DNA from: Psychrobacter sp. NZS113 | GTDB lineage: Bacteria; Pseudomonadota; Gammaproteobacteria; Pseudomonadales; Moraxellaceae | NCBI RefSeq assembly: GCF_015864825.1 | Contig: NZ_JADYWL010000008.1 | Span: forward strand, 93,628 to 157,627 | Length of the DNA: 64,000 nucleotides | Direction of reading: 5' to 3' | Part shown: one piece after another, positions 1 through 8,246 of the stretch | Layout of the letters: each line of letters begins with the position of its first letter | How positions within the stretch are numbered: position 1 is the first letter of the stretch | Notes under the pieces: model-generated | What the model saw: the letters and a program-made list of their open reading frames with translations, nothing else | Databases searched by the model: none | What the model was told of the DNA's origin: nothing | Program-made: the position numbers and the translations under genes

Positions 1-591
1 CAACAATGTGTAGATGGTACACATAGCGAGCTACAATACATATCTGAAGACGAGCATGACCACGACCATGATCATCATGACCACTCACATTCACATGACC
101 ACCATGGTGATTGTGATTGCGGTGATGAGCACGATGTTGTCATGACTAGCACCGATGAGACTGTAAGATGCGCTGATATCTTTATTGCGACGGCTGCTGT
201 TGCTGACTATCGTACAGAAGAGGCTGCGCCGCAAAAAATCAAAAAAACGCAAGATGCAATGATGCTTAATTTAGTTAAAAATCCTGATATTTTAGCGACT
301 ATTTCCCTTGCTCATCCAGAATTGTTTGTTGTTGGTTTTGCGGCAGAAACCCAAGATGTCGAGCACTATGCTCGTGGTAAGCTTATTTCCAAAAACTTAG
401 ATTTGATTGCTTGTAATGATGTCTCACGGGCTGATATTGGTTTTGCTAGTGACAATAATGCTATGCAGGTTTTTTTCTCAGAGCGTTACGAGAATGATAG
501 CGTCATGCTTGAAAAAGCGAGCAAAGATAAGATTGCTGAGCAATTGGCTAGTATCATCGGTGAAACAGTGTGGCAGCGCCATAATAGCTAA
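1..591 (+). CDS. coaBC: CoaBC (phosphopantothenoylcysteine decarboxylase/synthetase), 3' part
   Basis: This is the C-terminal part of a coenzyme A biosynthesis enzyme. The frame is open from base 1, so the gene starts upstream of the window. The visible part belongs to the CoaB synthetase domain, which joins cysteine to 4'-phosphopantothenate using CTP. Recognisable CoaB segments are ATAAVADYR, a lysine-rich KIKKT stretch, LNLVKNPDIL and VGFAAET, and the length after these fits the family. Oddly, bases 43-138 encode a run dominated by His and Asp with two Cys (HDHDHDHH, HSHSHDHH, GDCDCGDEHD) just before the conserved ATAAVADYR segment. This looks like an inserted metal-binding loop and is not part of the CoaB core. 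Identity is confident; the role of the insertion is unknown. Confidence 0.88.
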   Translation, partial: QQCVDGTHSELQYISEDEHDHDHDHHDHSHSHDHHGDCDCGDEHDVVMTSTDETVRCADIFIATAAVADYRTEEAAPQKIKKTQDAMMLNLVKNPDILATISLAHPELFVVGFAAETQDVEHYARGKLISKNLDLIACNDVSRADIGFASDNNAMQVFFSERYENDSVMLEKASKDKIAEQLASIIGETVWQRHNS

Positions 592-661
592 GATATGCGT
601 TCAATTTGAATAAGACAGTATGTGATGCGCCAAAACTGACTAAATCCATATCAAACGGTAT

Positions 662-697
662 TAAGGGCAGGTAATATGAAAATATTATCTGTCCTTA
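662..697 (+). other. Strong hairpin with GAAA loop downstream of coaBC
   Basis: A 16-bp stem (662-677 with 82-97 of the same hundred, i.e. 682-697) contains two G-U pairs and closes on a GAAA tetraloop at 678-681. It lies in the 218-bp spacer between coaBC and the TauE/SafE gene. No U-tract follows, so it is not a classical intrinsic terminator. It could be a 3'-end stabilising structure or a processed terminator. Confidence 0.45.
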
Positions 698-809
698 GTT
701 GCTTTACTTGACTAAGATTTATTGCGTTTTTATCGCCATTATTAAAATTAGGGCAGGCCGTAGTGCTGTCGCTATAAATGTAGACATAAAGCCGCGAGTG
801 GTATGACAT

Positions 810-1592
810 ATGATGGAAATGGCGGGTAACGATAGCACGCAGATGCTAATACTGACTTTGATTTTTGCAATGGCATCGCTGCTGCATGGTATTAGCGGGT
901 TAGGTGTGACGTTGGTGACGACCACGGCACTTGCTAGTATTTACCCGTTACCACACGCAATTGTGTTGGTTATTTTCCCCTCTATACTACTCAATGCGAT
1001 GACTTGGTTGTCTGGTGGTGGTCGTACGATTTGGCAGAACTTTACTTATTATGGTCGGCGTTATTGGTTGCTGGCATTGACCAGCTTACTTGGTAGTATA
1101 TTGGGTGCCAAGTTATTACTGTGGGTAGATAGTGCTTATATTCTATTGACACTGGCAGCTGTTATTGCCTTTTATGTCATCAGTAGTTTACTTGGCAAAC
1201 AAATCCGTCTACCAGATACCAAGCCTGTACTGATTATGGTTGGTTTTAGCGCTGGCGTTATTGGCGGTGCGACCAATGCCATGTCGACCATCCTGATGAT
1301 GTACCTGCTGTCTGCCAGCGATGATAAAAATACCATCGCGAAAGTCGGTAATATGTGTTATTTCTTGGGTAAAGTTGCCCAAATTATCGTACTGCGTGAA
1401 CCAATTATGGCGTTGAGTAGTGGGGAGTGGCAGCTGATTACTTTGCTTAGTGTGATATCTATCGTCACTCTTTTGGTTGGTATTCGCCTGCGTCGTTACT
1501 TACCGCAAGCTCGCTTTCGTCAGCTTATTTTATTGATTGTCACAGTGCTTGGTATTCGTGTGGGCTGGCAGGGGATTACAGCATTTTTGTAG
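810..1592 (+). CDS. TauE/SafE (DUF81) family membrane permease
   Basis: This 260-residue protein is almost entirely hydrophobic, with about seven to eight predicted membrane segments. It has the duplicated layout of the TauE/SafE family, putative exporters of sulfite or organosulfur anions. Family-like features are the N-terminal HGISGLGVTLV stretch and the second-half GGATNAMSTILMMYLL stretch, which occupy equivalent positions in the two halves. Two ATGs (810 and 813) are adjacent and the first is used here. It stands alone on the plus strand, and its stop lies 33 bp from the convergent stop of the deacetylase-like gene. The substrate cannot be read from the sequence. The sulfur cluster at 55-60 kb is too far away to support a link. 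Confidence 0.75.
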   Translation: MMEMAGNDSTQMLILTLIFAMASLLHGISGLGVTLVTTTALASIYPLPHAIVLVIFPSILLNAMTWLSGGGRTIWQNFTYYGRRYWLLALTSLLGSILGAKLLLWVDSAYILLTLAAVIAFYVISSLLGKQIRLPDTKPVLIMVGFSAGVIGGATNAMSTILMMYLLSASDDKNTIAKVGNMCYFLGKVAQIIVLREPIMALSSGEWQLITLLSVISIVTLLVGIRLRRYLPQARFRQLILLIVTVLGIRVGWQGITAFL

Positions 1593-1625
1593 TAGCCAAT
1601 GCTTTTAAGCTGGCATAGGTGCGTT

Positions 1626-2534
1626 TTACTTACCAAAGAATAGCTGCTGCGCCAAGCGAAACGTATTACAGTGCGCTTCGACCACATCTTCGATATCTTC
1701 TGAATAGCCGCCACCCATCACGATAGCAACAGGGATGTTGGCGGTTTTTGCTTGCTGCAATACATATTCATCACGCGCTTTACAACCTTCCATCGTCAAT
1801 CCGAGCTTCCCTAGTTTATCAGTGGCCAATATGTCTACCGCAGACTGATAAAAAATCATGTCGGGTGCAAACTCTTTTATTAAACGGGGCAGCGTATCTT
1901 CTAGTATCTGTAAATACTCGGCATCACCCGTATCGTTATCTAGCTCAATATCCAAGTCTGATACTTGCTTGCGAAAAGGATAATTCTTTGCACCATGCAT
2001 ACTGAACACAAAAACGCGTGGCTCGTCTGCCATGATGCTAGCGTTGCCATTACCTTGATGTACGTCTAAATCAACCACCAAAATCTTTTGTGCCAATCCG
2101 CGATCTAATAATAAATTGCTAGCAATACAAACATCGTTCAAGACACAAAACCCTTCACCGTGATCGGAAAACGCGTGATGTGTGCCACCTGCGACATTCA
2201 TGGCCACGCCATATTGCTGTGCATATAATGCGCATTCATAGGTTGCATGAGCAATATAACGACCACGCTCTACAAGTTCTGGTGTCATCTCAAAGCCGAT
2301 AGCACGTGCTTCTTTCCGTGGTAACGTCTGCGTTTTCAATTGATACCAGTAGTCATGCGTATGGGTGGTCAAAATCTCATCTTCACTTAAGCGTGCAGGC
2401 GCAAAAAAGCTATCGGTCGTGATAGTACCTTCGGCCAGTAAGCGCTCAGGAATCATGGTGTATTTTTGCATAGGGAAACGATGCTTTTCAGGCACTGAGT
2501 AACGAAAAATATCAGAGTAGGCAATTTTTAGCAT
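1626..2534 (-). CDS. Histone deacetylase / acetylpolyamine amidohydrolase family protein
   Basis: This 302-residue soluble zinc hydrolase belongs to the HDAC/AcuC/AphA superfamily. The hallmark segments are present: GGTHHAFSDHGEGFCVLND (the His-His charge-relay region), VVDLDVHQGNG (the Asp and His metal ligands) and a late GGGY loop. Bacterial members remove acetyl groups from lysines, polyamines or related amides, and the substrate of this one is not evident. The length is normal and the start (MLKIAYSDIFRY) is typical of the short bacterial form. The next minus-strand gene upstream (YbjN-like) lies 53 bp away, so co-transcription is possible. Confidence 0.85.
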   Translation of the reverse strand: MLKIAYSDIFRYSVPEKHRFPMQKYTMIPERLLAEGTITTDSFFAPARLSEDEILTTHTHDYWYQLKTQTLPRKEARAIGFEMTPELVERGRYIAHATYECALYAQQYGVAMNVAGGTHHAFSDHGEGFCVLNDVCIASNLLLDRGLAQKILVVDLDVHQGNGNASIMADEPRVFVFSMHGAKNYPFRKQVSDLDIELDNDTGDAEYLQILEDTLPRLIKEFAPDMIFYQSAVDILATDKLGKLGLTMEGCKARDEYVLQQAKTANIPVAIVMGGGYSEDIEDVVEAHCNTFRLAQQLFFGK

Positions 2535-2587
2535 AGGACAAAGGTTTTCTAAACGGGTGAGTGGATAGTAGGATAGTGGCTACGGGT

Positions 2588-3391
2588 TCATTGCACAAAC
2601 TGCGTGGGCAAAAAGAACGTGCGAGCGTCTGCTTGTTGGTGTAGCTCTGCAAGTAACGTCTGCATATCTTCTGCAGGATCTTGATTGTTGATCAAATCAC
2701 TAAACAACTCATGAGCGACAGTGGTCATAGCAACCACGCTTTGTAGTAAGTGTTCGATCAGTGCTTTGTCGATATCAACTGCTTCGACATCGATGGTGGT
2801 TTTATAGCGTATTTCTCCGTCATTAACATCCATTTCCAAGTTACCAATCATCATATTGTAATTGATTTGAGTGATTAGTAGCATCGCAGCGCTTTGATGA
2901 CTCTCTGGGATTGAAAATGGCAAAATACCATAGATGGCCAGCAGCTTGTTTTTCTCCTGCCAGCGAAACAGATAAGCACAGATTAGTTGTTTGTGACGCA
3001 TCGAAAAAGACAAATGATGTGATTGCTGGTCATCATTGGCTTTCGGGCGATGATAAGTATAGTGCCATTTTTTGGTATTAAGATACTGTTTCAGACAGTC
3101 GATAATAAGTGTGTCAGATTGCTCGGATTGCTCTTTATCTAAGCTTAAAGCATCAGTTTGTACCTGCTCACTTTCATTTTCGGTGGGAGAGTCAGATTTT
3201 CTCTTAGTCTCATTATGGTTATGCGAGTCACTATGGTCATGTGAGCCACTATAATCATGTGAGCCACTAATCTCCTCTCTGCTACTTATATCATCATTGC
3301 GCACATCAGTATCAGCAACAGCCTGCGGTGCAGCAGCAGTCAATAACTGTTTGAGTTTTTGCCACAAGCTGAGTTTATTCGTTTGGCTCAT
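2588..3391 (-). CDS. YbjN-domain-like protein with His-rich repeat linker
   Basis: This 267-residue protein has no signal peptide. Residues about 95-235 form an alpha/beta domain resembling the YbjN / type III secretion chaperone-like fold (IIDCLKQYLNTKKW, then LLAIYGILPFSIPE and MMIGNLEMDVNDGEIRYKT). The N-terminal third is low complexity. Residues 42-60 are tandem SGSHDY/SGSHDH/SDSHNH units, followed by an acidic Ser/Glu-rich linker. The DNA behind the units is an imperfect 18-bp tandem repeat. A His-rich stretch can bind Ni, Zn or Cu, but no partner gene suggests which. The function is unknown. The call rests on domain resemblance only. Confidence 0.55.
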   Translation of the reverse strand: MSQTNKLSLWQKLKQLLTAAAPQAVADTDVRNDDISSREEISGSHDYSGSHDHSDSHNHNETKRKSDSPTENESEQVQTDALSLDKEQSEQSDTLIIDCLKQYLNTKKWHYTYHRPKANDDQQSHHLSFSMRHKQLICAYLFRWQEKNKLLAIYGILPFSIPESHQSAAMLLITQINYNMMIGNLEMDVNDGEIRYKTTIDVEAVDIDKALIEHLLQSVVAMTTVAHELFSDLINNQDPAEDMQTLLAELHQQADARTFFLPTQFVQ

Positions 3392-3455
3392 AATATAGGT
3401 TGCTGATCAATAAGTGAATGATAATAGCGTCTGCTGCATAACTAAAAATGTTGAG

Positions 3456-4562
3456 TTACTCGTTATTGAGTGCCAATCCTTCTTTGATATGCGATTGTGC
3501 ATAAAATGCCTCTAACATCTCACGGATATGTGCCACAAACCATGGGCTATCAAGCGCATCGTGTACGACAGGTAGTAGCGCTGTACTAAACTGTGTCATG
3601 GCTTGCTCATCAATATGTAAACTGGCTGCAACGGTCGCAATCGTGTCTGCTTGATGATTGTCATACCAAGTATCGATGCTTGCTGCTGCTAGTGTGTGCA
3701 AGTAAGGCGACACGCGCAGGCGGTTATAGCTTTGCTGAATACTGGCTTCGATATGATCGATACTACTGTTGTCAGGCTCGTCACGCAGATAAGTTTGCAA
3801 GTGACTAACTGGTTGCTCTTTGATGCGCGCCCAACCTGTGACTAGTAACCGTGCCACTTCTTCATTTGATAGATGTGCTTGTGCATTGGCTTCTGCGCGA
3901 CGTGTTAAATCCTTAATATTGCGGTGCAAATAGGCTTGCAGTTTTTCGTCAAGATTTCTGTTGGTCGCCTTTTCAAAAGAGCTACGTCCCAGTTTCATCA
4001 ACTTACCCACACCGCCCGCTTTATCTAGTGTGCTTTCCATAAAGTCGTTAATCGCGTGATATAGCGTTTGGGTCAGTAAATCTGCAAAGGTTTCATTGCC
4101 AACTAGCGTGTGAATTAAAACATTGCGCTGCTGTTCATGACTACCTACATAGTTGGCTAGCGTCTCAACCTGTGTATCATCTACTAGCTCAGATAAGGGT
4201 ACATTATCATTGACTGGGTGATAAATGACCGTGTGCAAGATGTCACGGATATCCTTACGCATCACCGCTGTCATGGGCTGACTCAGTAGCCAATCACTCA
4301 TCAAATGCTGCAAGTTATCACGGCTGATGTATTTGTTAAGTGGCTGTGCGCCAAACCATTGCCAAGCTTCCATACTCAGTGGCTCAGCCTGCTGGCGTAA
4401 CCATTGCTGCATAAAATCAACTTGGGCGTCGATTAAGCTATTGATGGTGAACGTTGACGTGTTTGTTTCTAAGTCTAGGTTTTGGTTATCTTTTGAAGTC
4501 TGCATAGGTTTTGAGGTCATAGTAATCGACAATTTGTTATACTGAGTGTTTGTGGTAAGCAT
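3456..4562 (-). CDS. Conserved helical protein of unknown function
   Basis: This protein has 368 residues if it starts at the first ATG. A second ATG (MTSKPMQ, codon at 4518-4520) is equally possible, because neither has a clear ribosome binding site. The composition suggests an all-helical soluble protein without a signal peptide or membrane span. Notable segments are a basic stretch around GGVGKLMKLGRSSFEKA and DLTRRAEANAQAHLSNEEVARLL. I do not recognise a family. It lies 64 bp upstream of the YbjN-like gene on the same strand and is divergent from ccmA with only 76 bp between starts, so its promoter must overlap the ccm promoter region. Confidence 0.6.
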   Translation of the reverse strand: MLTTNTQYNKLSITMTSKPMQTSKDNQNLDLETNTSTFTINSLIDAQVDFMQQWLRQQAEPLSMEAWQWFGAQPLNKYISRDNLQHLMSDWLLSQPMTAVMRKDIRDILHTVIYHPVNDNVPLSELVDDTQVETLANYVGSHEQQRNVLIHTLVGNETFADLLTQTLYHAINDFMESTLDKAGGVGKLMKLGRSSFEKATNRNLDEKLQAYLHRNIKDLTRRAEANAQAHLSNEEVARLLVTGWARIKEQPVSHLQTYLRDEPDNSSIDHIEASIQQSYNRLRVSPYLHTLAAASIDTWYDNHQADTIATVAASLHIDEQAMTQFSTALLPVVHDALDSPWFVAHIREMLEAFYAQSHIKEGLALNNE

Positions 4563-4638
4563 AAAGTATTATGCCATGAACATCGTATTGGTTTGTGATG
4601 AATATTAATGGCTGCTAGATAAATAACGAGAGGTTTTG

Positions 4639-5268
4639 ATGACAGCTTTGGATACGCCTTTACTGGTGCTTGATGGCTTGACGGTCCAGCGCGGTGAAAT
4701 ACCTTTGTGTGAAGCCGTCTCTCTCAATTTATCTGCTGGTAGCATCTGTCATTTAGTTGGTGCGAACGGTACAGGTAAAACAACGTTGCTGATGCAGCTG
4801 GCTGGATTACTGCCAGTGATTACTGGTGAGGTTGTTTATCAGAGAGCTGTGACTCTGCCTATTCAGCCTCTCTATGTCTCGCACCAGCTGGGTATTCATC
4901 CAAATCTCACCGTTGCGCAAAATCTAACATTTCTATTGAACTTATATGGTATCACACCAAGTGTCACCGATATTGATGATGCGCTCGCTTGGGTAGGATT
5001 ACAAGGGTTTGAGACCGTTAGCTCCAGTCATTTATCTGCTGGGCAGACCCGCCGTATTACCCTTGCAAGATTATATCTACTGACCCCTGACATCACACCT
5101 TTGTGGTTACTTGATGAGCCTTTTACTGCGCTTGATGTCGATATGGTGGTACGAATGGAAGACAGATTAAGTGACTTTGCCAATGCTGGCGGCTCAATAT
5201 TAATGACCAGTCATCAGGCCGTTGGTGTTGCCAATCAAGTGCTCGATTTGTCAGATTATATGGTATGA
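4639..5268 (+). CDS. ccmA: CcmA, heme exporter ATP-binding protein
   Basis: This ATPase subunit of the CcmABCD transporter releases the heme chaperone CcmE during cytochrome c maturation at the inner membrane. It has the Walker A motif GANGTGKTT, the ABC signature LSAGQTRR and the Walker B motif WLLDEPF, plus the terminal His switch region (MTSHQ). At 209 residues it has normal CcmA length. The ATG at 4639 is chosen over a TTG one codon earlier because a purine-rich GAGAGG lies at a suitable distance. It is first in the order ccmA-ccmB-ccmC-ccmD-ccmE on the plus strand. Confidence 0.9.
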   Translation: MTALDTPLLVLDGLTVQRGEIPLCEAVSLNLSAGSICHLVGANGTGKTTLLMQLAGLLPVITGEVVYQRAVTLPIQPLYVSHQLGIHPNLTVAQNLTFLLNLYGITPSVTDIDDALAWVGLQGFETVSSSHLSAGQTRRITLARLYLLTPDITPLWLLDEPFTALDVDMVVRMEDRLSDFANAGGSILMTSHQAVGVANQVLDLSDYMV

Positions 5269-5343
5269 ATACGATAGCTATAACAAGTGTGATAGCTTCA
5301 ATAAGTGCGGTAACTATAAGTAGTATAGGTAAAAGGACGGATA

Positions 5344-6075
5344 ATGACAGACAGTCCCGTACAAACAACAGATAAAGGCTCGAACGTTATCGCATCTGCT
5401 GTGCGCGGCATCAGTTTTATGCAGCTATGGCGTCGTGAATGGCAAGTGAAGCAGCAGGGCGCGGTGCAGTGGTTATACCCTTTAGTACTGTTTTTGGTTA
5501 TTATCACCTTGTTTCCGCTAGCAGTTGGTAGCGAGCCTGCGCTATTGCAGCGGCTCGGTGTCTCTGCCGTATGGATTGCCGCTCTGTTATCATTAGTGAT
5601 GGGTGTTGATGGTTTATTTAAGCCCGCGCTTGATAATGGTACGCTCGCGCAATTGGTCGTCGCCAACGCTTCATTGCCACTGTGGGTATTGATACGTTTG
5701 GTGATTCATTGGATCTTTAGTAGCGGCATTGTGGCAGCACTAAGCTTGCTTGCCGTCCCATTATTTCAGCTCAGTTGGTTTGAGGCATGGATATTGATGG
5801 CGTCTATTGTGACTGGTAGTCCCATGCTTTTGATGCTGTCAGCAGTTGCCAGCAGTTTGACGCTATCATTGAAAAACGGTGCGGTGCTCGTGCCATTAAT
5901 CGCTTTGCCGATGCAGTTGCCGGTATTGATTTTTGCGACTGGTGCCGTTGATTTATTTGCTTCTGGTTTGAATGGCTTGCCTATTTTAGCGTTGTTATTA
6001 GCAGGCAGTATTATTTCAGTCTTGATTATGCCATGGGTAATTGCGATGACTCTAAAAATGGCGTGGCTTAATTAA
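5344..6075 (+). CDS. ccmB: CcmB, heme exporter membrane subunit
   Basis: This 243-residue integral membrane protein has six predicted helices, as is usual for CcmB, the permease partner of CcmA. The N-terminal MQLWRREWQVKQQGAVQWLYPLVLF region and the internal GSPMLLMLSAVASSLTLSLK stretch are characteristic. It starts 75 bp after ccmA with an AGGA-type ribosome binding site immediately upstream of ATG 5344. The N-terminus has about 25 extra soluble residues relative to the minimal family form. Confidence 0.88.
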   Translation: MTDSPVQTTDKGSNVIASAVRGISFMQLWRREWQVKQQGAVQWLYPLVLFLVIITLFPLAVGSEPALLQRLGVSAVWIAALLSLVMGVDGLFKPALDNGTLAQLVVANASLPLWVLIRLVIHWIFSSGIVAALSLLAVPLFQLSWFEAWILMASIVTGSPMLLMLSAVASSLTLSLKNGAVLVPLIALPMQLPVLIFATGAVDLFASGLNGLPILALLLAGSIISVLIMPWVIAMTLKMAWLN

Positions 6076-6119
6076 AAACTAAGTAGGATGTATCGACAGT
6101 TCCTACAAAAAACCTTTGT

Positions 6120-6160
6120 ATTAACAGCCTGTTGAAAACAGGTAATTTTGCTATAATAGC
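6120..6160 (+). promoter_or_regulatory. Possible internal promoter upstream of ccmC
   Basis: The 214-bp ccmB-ccmC gap contains a TATAAT at 6152-6157 and a TTGAAA at 6132-6137. The spacing is short (14 bp), so a canonical sigma-70 promoter is only possible. The TTGAAA sits inside the palindrome CCTGTTGAAAACAGG at 6128-6142, which could be an operator. Confidence 0.3.
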
Positions 6161-6289
6161 CAACTTAATACGCAAACAATCACTTGTAGATTCTATCCAG
6201 TGTTTAACGCCAGCAGGTCAATAGATAGTAGCGCCCATAGTGTGCTGTGTCCGTTATGACCAAAGAGCTGCGCAAATAGGTTTATCCCC

Positions 6290-7078
6290 ATGCCCAACCT
6301 GAATAACGTCTCATCTCCTAGCCTGTGGCAGCGCATTTGGCAAGGCTTTTTGACCACTGTGGGTACCAAGGAGTTTTTCCGTATCTTTGGACCTTGGGTT
6401 AAGTGGTTGGCCATATTAGCCAGTATCTGCCTGTTGATAGGTAGCGTTTGGGGGCTTGCTTTTGCGCCACCTGACTATTTGCAGGGCAATAGCTACCGCA
6501 TTATCTTTATCCACGTACCAGCTGCTGGTCTTGCGATTTCTATTTATTTTGCGCTCGCTATACTAGGGGCCATCTATTTGGTCTGGAAGATTAAGACGGC
6601 CAGTTTGGTGGCTCAGGCGATTGCTCCCATAGGCTTCTTGCTCTGTATTATTAGCTTGATTACAGGCTCTATTTGGGCAAAACCCACTTGGGGTACTTAT
6701 TGGGTTTGGGATGCACGTTTGACGTCTATGCTGATTTTGGCATTCTTATATGCCGGTGTCATGGCATTGTTCGCAGCCTTTGAGCATACCGCCAATCGCG
6801 GCAAAGCGGCAGCCATTTTATCGATTGTTGGTGCTGTGAACTTACCGATTATCAAGTACTCAGTACAGTGGTGGAACACATTGCATCAAGGTTCAACTTT
6901 TAGCTTGACCTCAGCACCAAAGATGTCGGCAGATATGTGGATGCCATTGCTGCTGATGGTGATCGGTAGCTATTTACTGGTGGCAACATTAGCGATTTAT
7001 CGTACCAATACTTTGATATTGTATCGTGACCAAGGCAAAGCATGGGTGAAAGAATACATCCGTGGTCAACATAAATAA
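6290..7078 (+). CDS. ccmC: CcmC, heme-handling membrane protein
   Basis: CcmC delivers heme to CcmE at the periplasmic face of the membrane. This 262-residue protein has about six membrane helices and the signature tryptophan-rich WWD-type motif WGTYWVWDARLTS, the periplasmic heme platform of the HCP family. Conserved histidines occur in FIHVPAAGLAI and in the late WWNTLHQGSTF segment, the expected axial ligand positions. The N-terminus (about 40 residues before the first helix) is somewhat longer than in the shortest homologues. It is followed 16 bp later by ccmD. Confidence 0.92.
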   Translation: MPNLNNVSSPSLWQRIWQGFLTTVGTKEFFRIFGPWVKWLAILASICLLIGSVWGLAFAPPDYLQGNSYRIIFIHVPAAGLAISIYFALAILGAIYLVWKIKTASLVAQAIAPIGFLLCIISLITGSIWAKPTWGTYWVWDARLTSMLILAFLYAGVMALFAAFEHTANRGKAAAILSIVGAVNLPIIKYSVQWWNTLHQGSTFSLTSAPKMSADMWMPLLLMVIGSYLLVATLAIYRTNTLILYRDQGKAWVKEYIRGQHK

Positions 7079-7094
7079 CGGCTAGGAAACGATT

Positions 7095-7316
7095 ATGCAG
7101 CCCTATTTTTATAGCGTATCTGAGTTCATCGCCATGGGTAAGCATGGTGTTTTTGTTTGGTCATGTTGGGCTATTACGGTTGGCGCGATGCTGATTTTTA
7201 TTGCTTATAGTCGCCGCCAGAGACAAGCCCTTATCAAGCAGCTGACAATTCAGCAAGCACGTCAGGCACAGCGTACGACTAAAACAACACCATCTGCAAC
7301 CAAGCACTCTCGTTAA
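7095..7316 (+). CDS. ccmD: CcmD, heme exporter accessory protein
   Basis: This 73-residue protein has one membrane helix (WSCWAITVGAMLIFIAYS) and a basic cytoplasmic tail (SRRQRQALIKQL). This is the usual CcmD architecture, including the preceding FxxMGKHGxFVW motif (FIAMGKHGVFVW). CcmD holds CcmA, CcmB and CcmC with holo-CcmE. Small size and position between ccmC and ccmE support the call. Confidence 0.88.
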   Translation: MQPYFYSVSEFIAMGKHGVFVWSCWAITVGAMLIFIAYSRRQRQALIKQLTIQQARQAQRTTKTTPSATKHSR

Positions 7317-7560
7317 AAAAACATTTCGATATCATGACTTTAGTGCATAAATGGTCAGTGAGCCATTTATCAATGGGTAACATCATACCTCACTATAAGG
7401 CCTATTGATTTGTCCGAAAAATGCTACCATATAGCCGTTAGAAGAGTACGATTAGAAAGACATTTTTAGAAAGTTTTTCTAATGGTAGTTTCTTCAAATT
7501 TTTCTGTTTTATAGATTGATTATGGTTTTTAAAACAGCGACTCATCAATGAGGTAGTGGT

Positions 7561-8061
7561 ATGAACGCAGTTCGTCGCAAAAAACTGATGTGGGTAATGT
7601 TTACGCTTGCAGGTGCAGCGATCGCCGTGGTATTGGTTATTTATGCTATTGGGCAACAGACTGATTATTATTTTGACGCGACCGCGATAGCAAAAGGTGA
7701 GGCGCCACAAGATAAGCGCATTCGTGCAGGCGGTATGGTGGTAGCGGGTAGCGTACAGCGTGCAGCAGACAATCCATTGAATGTTGAGTTTGCGATTACT
7801 GATTTTGAATCAACCGTTCCAGTAACTTATCAAGGTATCTTGCCGGATTTATTCGCTGAAAACTCAGGCGTGGTTGCCACTGGTAAAATGCAGGGTGACA
7901 CCTTTGTGGCTGGTGAAGTATTGGCTAAGCATGATGAAAATTACATGCCTCCGGAAGTGGCAAAATCAATGAAAGAGAACAATCGTAGCGGTGCCGTACC
8001 TTCTTCTGAGCAATACAATCCTGCTGAAAAGGTTCATGAGACCGATACACTGCAGCAGTAA
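7561..8061 (+). CDS. ccmE: CcmE, periplasmic heme chaperone
   Basis: This 166-residue protein has a short basic N-terminus, one membrane anchor (residues about 10-30) and a periplasmic OB-fold. The heme-attachment motif is seen as [12 protein letters not shown], with His124 the expected covalent heme ligand and Tyr128 nearby. It lies 244 bp after ccmD, so it may have its own promoter. The stop codon is immediately joined by a family A repeat, and a terminator follows. CcmF, CcmG and CcmH, normally next, are absent from this locus and must lie elsewhere if present. Confidence 0.92.
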   Translation: MNAVRRKKLMWVMFTLAGAAIAVVLVIYAIGQQTDYYFDATAIAKGEAPQDKRIRAGGMVVAGSVQRAADNPLNVEFAITDFESTVPVTYQGILPDLFAENSGVVATGKMQGDTFVAGEVLAKHDENYMPPEVAKSMKENNRSGAVPSSEQYNPAEKVHETDTLQQ

Positions 8062-8170
8062 TATAGTCATTCCACTATAAAATTATTACCGCGTTAACCT
8101 TGCTTAAAGTATTTAATATACATCTACGCTCGGTTGTCCTGTACTACTTTTAAATTGAATCGGCTATATT
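8060..8170 (+). repeat. Family A dispersed repeat, copy 1
   Basis: This is one of three roughly 110-bp near-identical non-coding copies (others at 9489-9603 and 31278-31390). It begins at the ccmE stop codon. Its ends are imperfect inverted repeats: ATTCCACTATAAAAnTATTAC at the left and the complement of ATTCAATTTAAAAGTAGTAC at the right. There is no ORF. Size and termini resemble a MITE. Confidence 0.75.
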
Positions 8171-8187
8171 TGAACGAATTTAACCAT

Positions 8188-8226
8188 AAAAAAGAGCCGC
8201 TAAAATCAATTAGCGGCTTTTTTTAT
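8188..8226 (+). terminator. Intrinsic terminator of the ccm operon
   Basis: The stem GCCGCTAA / TTAGCGGC with an A/T-rich loop is followed by seven T residues. It also has an A-tract upstream, so it could work in both directions, stopping the aldo/keto reductase transcript on the minus strand as well. Confidence 0.85.
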
Positions 8227-8246
8227 ACGGTTTTTAGAGCATATTC

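Noticed and set aside
407..613. Open frames overlapping coaBC and most other genes in alternate frames
   Set aside because: They lack ribosome binding sites and have compositions expected from the shadow of a real gene; none resembles a known protein.
4636..4638. TTG as start of ccmA
   Set aside because: The adjacent ATG at 4639 has better spacing to the purine-rich site and adds no missing family residues.
6099..6142. Possible relation of TTCCTACAAA...TAACAGnCTGT words here and at 9448-9475
   Set aside because: Only short words match with different spacing; not enough to call a third repeat family.
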